DNA of 7,726 nt. It comes from Lentisphaerota bacterium (GTDB lineage Bacteria > Verrucomicrobiota > Kiritimatiellia > JAAZAB01). Below are positions 6,469 to 7,726 of this stretch, in pieces. Numbering within the stretch: position 1 is the first letter of the stretch; every line of letters begins with the position of its first letter. The translations under genes were made by a program, and so were the position numbers. The notes under the pieces are model-generated. The model saw only the letters and a program-made list of their open reading frames with translations. It was not told the DNA's origin and did no database searches. Location of the stretch: contig JACQHI010000001.1 of NCBI GenBank assembly GCA_016199105.1, positions 1-7,726 of the forward strand. The letters run 5' to 3'.

Positions 6469-6924
6469 ATGACGAAGAACGACTGCATTTTCTGCAAAAT
6501 CGCGGAGGGGAAGCTCCCCGCCTCCAAGCTCTTTGAAGACGCTCACACGCTGGCCTTTCTGGACATCGGACCGATCGTCAAAGGGCACACGCTGGTGATT
6601 CCCAAGCGTCATTTCGATCCGCTGACGGCCACGCCCCCGGAGGTCCTGCAGCAGTTGATCGTCACGGTCCGGAGAGTGGCGGAGGCCATGACCCGCAGCC
6701 TGAACTGCGACGGAATCAACGTCATGCAGTCCAACGGACTTGCGGCCGGCCAGGTGGTGACGCATATTCATTTTCACGTCATTCCCCGGTACGCGACAGA
6801 CGGCCACTCGTGGAACTGGAAGGCCAAGTCGTATGCCAACCCCGGCGAAATGCAAGCCATGGCGGCGACCTTGACGGCCGGTTTTGCCGCGCCGCCCAGA
6901 ATTCAGAAAAGCTGGTTGCCGTGA
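6469..6924 (+). CDS. HIT-family nucleotide-binding hydrolase
   Basis: 151 residues, the usual length for bacterial HIT (histidine triad) proteins. CIFC at 6-9 is the N-terminal zinc-binding pair found in the zinc-containing HIT subgroup. H48 (in PKRHFD) and H99 are the likely other ligands. The signature HIHFHVIP (99-106) carries the triad H99, H101, H103, with H101 the expected nucleophile. The conserved core FLDIGPIVKGHTLVIPKRH (30-48) and NVMQSNG (84-90) are also intact. Members hydrolyse nucleoside phosphoramidates or dinucleoside polyphosphates in the cytoplasm; the physiological substrate here is not known. The start has a strong ribosome site and a promoter-like element upstream. The gene is first of three plus-strand genes and ends 19 nt before the next. 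Confidence 0.95.
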   Translation: MTKNDCIFCKIAEGKLPASKLFEDAHTLAFLDIGPIVKGHTLVIPKRHFDPLTATPPEVLQQLIVTVRRVAEAMTRSLNCDGINVMQSNGLAAGQVVTHIHFHVIPRYATDGHSWNWKAKSYANPGEMQAMAATLTAGFAAPPRIQKSWLP

Positions 6925-6943
6925 ACCTGGGAACGCTGCATTT

Positions 6944-7372
6944 ATGGAAGAACAAAACGATTACACGGTTATCCGCGAAATCCTGAAGACGGATCCGCGG
7001 TATGCCTTCGAAGCCTATGTCTTCGTCCGGGAAGCGCTCGAATTCACCGTGAAGCAATTGAACAAACCGGCGGAAACCGAAACCCGCCATGTTTCAGGAG
7101 TCGAACTGCTCGAAGGCATCCGGCAATATGCCCTGCAGGAGTTCGGCGCCATGGCCCAAACCGTTTTTCACAACTGGGGTGTGCGGCGCTGCGAGGATTT
7201 CGGGGCCATCGTCTTCAACATGGTCAACCGGAACATCCTGCGAAAGCGGGCGGAGGATACCCTCGATGATTTCTCCGGCGGCTATGATTTCACCACCGCT
7301 TTTCGACGGCCGTTCGAACCCGACCCGCAACCGAAAACGTCCAACACCATCGCCCGGCAGACACAGGAATGA
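6944..7372 (+). CDS. PVC-restricted conserved protein of unknown function (Minf_1886-like)
   Basis: 142 residues from ATG 6944. An in-frame extension would reach back to 6884 inside the HIT gene, but the residues before the Met look unrelated and the family begins near 'DYTVIREILKTDPRY', so the short start is chosen. The ribosome site is weak (GGGAA), consistent with translational coupling. The core (7-125) matches my memory of the family confined to Planctomycetes and Verrucomicrobia: YAFEAYVFVREAL (20-32), GVELLEGIRQYAL (52-64) and FGAMAQTVFHNWGV (67-80), then EDFGAIVFNMV (84-94). It is helical, acidic-to-mixed, with no signal peptide, so it is probably cytosolic. No biochemical role is known to me. 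The tail (128-142) is low in conservation. It shares four bases with the next gene. The family call is from recall, not a search. Confidence 0.85.
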   Translation: MEEQNDYTVIREILKTDPRYAFEAYVFVREALEFTVKQLNKPAETETRHVSGVELLEGIRQYALQEFGAMAQTVFHNWGVRRCEDFGAIVFNMVNRNILRKRAEDTLDDFSGGYDFTTAFRRPFEPDPQPKTSNTIARQTQE

Positions 7373-7726
7373 TCTCCCGCAAGACCACGGCTGTCAGCGT
7401 CATGTTCTGGAGTCTGGCCTGCGCTCTCCCGCCCCTGCTGGGGGCGGCGCCTCCCCCTCCTGAGCCTGAGGCCGTCCTGCGGGAATCCAACAGCCGTCTT
7501 CGCCGTTTTGCGATGGAGAACGGCATGATCGGCCTCGTCAAGGAGGACCATTCCGCGCCCTTTGTCTCCGTCCAGATCTGGACCGCGCAAGGCGCCATTC
7601 ATGAAGGCGATCTCGCGGGCAGCGGAATCACCCACGCCATCGAACACATGATTTTCAAGGGAACGCCGACCCTCCCACCCGGCGATATCACGCGACGCAT
7701 CGATGACGCCGGCGGCGTCATCAACG
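7369..7726 (+). CDS. Exported M16-family zinc peptidase, N-terminal part (runs off window)
   Basis: 119 residues are visible. ATG 7369 overlaps the TGA of the previous gene as ATGA, which suggests translational coupling; an AGGA sits almost against the start codon. Residues 1-27 form a probable signal peptide (RK start, hydrophobic run to LLGAA), followed by a proline-rich linker. It is not a convincing lipoprotein, since residue -3 to C18 is Ser. The catalytic motif of the insulinase/processing-peptidase fold is present: HAIEHMIFKGT (89-99), with HxxEH giving H89, E92 and H93. LVKEDHSAPFVSVQIW (56-71) is the typical first strand region. M16 enzymes use a later glutamate as third zinc ligand, which is beyond the window. 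It would act in the periplasm or at the envelope, degrading peptides or processing proteins. Confidence 0.9.
   Translation, partial: MISRKTTAVSVMFWSLACALPPLLGAAPPPPEPEAVLRESNSRLRRFAMENGMIGLVKEDHSAPFVSVQIWTAQGAIHEGDLAGSGITHAIEHMIFKGTPTLPPGDITRRIDDAGGVIN

Noticed and set aside
6354..6536. A short plus-strand open frame starting ATG 6354 before the HIT gene
   Set aside because: It has no well-spaced ribosome site, spans the promoter and overlaps the HIT coding region in another frame.
6884..6943. N-terminal extension of the PVC-restricted protein from ATG 6884
   Set aside because: It would overlap the HIT gene by 41 nt and the extra residues do not look like the family.

Overview
This is a GC-rich, gene-dense bacterial window with no RNA genes, insertion sequences or CRISPR. 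The best lineage clue is a 142-residue protein at 6944-7372. I recognise it as the family restricted to Planctomycetes and Verrucomicrobia (Minf_1886 / 'Verruc_Plancto-restricted' type). A secreted M6-type protease with FG-GAP-like repeats and a methyltransferase with an N-terminal beta module also suit the PVC superphylum (Verrucomicrobiota, Kiritimatiellota or relatives). The phylum is inferred; I cannot name a genus.

The left 6.2 kb is read on the minus strand. In transcription order it holds: a zinc-ribbon SAM methyltransferase that looks C-terminally short (6201-5284); a 168-nt gap with AT tracts; a secreted M6-like metalloprotease with six 46-residue calcium-loop repeats at its C-terminus (5115-2308); a 654-residue soluble protein that looks like a double beta-propeller (2285-321); and the first 100 residues of a GAF-domain protein (301-1, running off the window). 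The last three genes are 22 and 19 nt apart and have strikingly similar translation-initiation regions, so they are probably one operon.

The right 1.3 kb is read on the plus strand from a divergent 267-nt intergenic region (6202-6468). It holds a HIT-family nucleotide hydrolase (6469-6924), the PVC-restricted protein (6944-7372) and the start of an exported M16 zinc peptidase (7369-7726, partial). The last two overlap by ATGA, so all three are probably co-transcribed. A reasonable sigma70-like promoter (TTTTCA-17-TATACT) precedes the HIT gene.

The right-hand genes look like conserved housekeeping functions. The left-hand operon is the less familiar part: an exported protease, an intracellular propeller protein and a GAF sensor. 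Any joint role is inference from gene order alone. The most checkable oddities are the truncated methyltransferase fold, the patchy near-identity between repeats 3 and 6 of the protease, the internal duplication of the propeller protein and the repeated initiation sequence. Very long open frames opposite the protease and propeller genes are shadows of GC-rich coding sequence.
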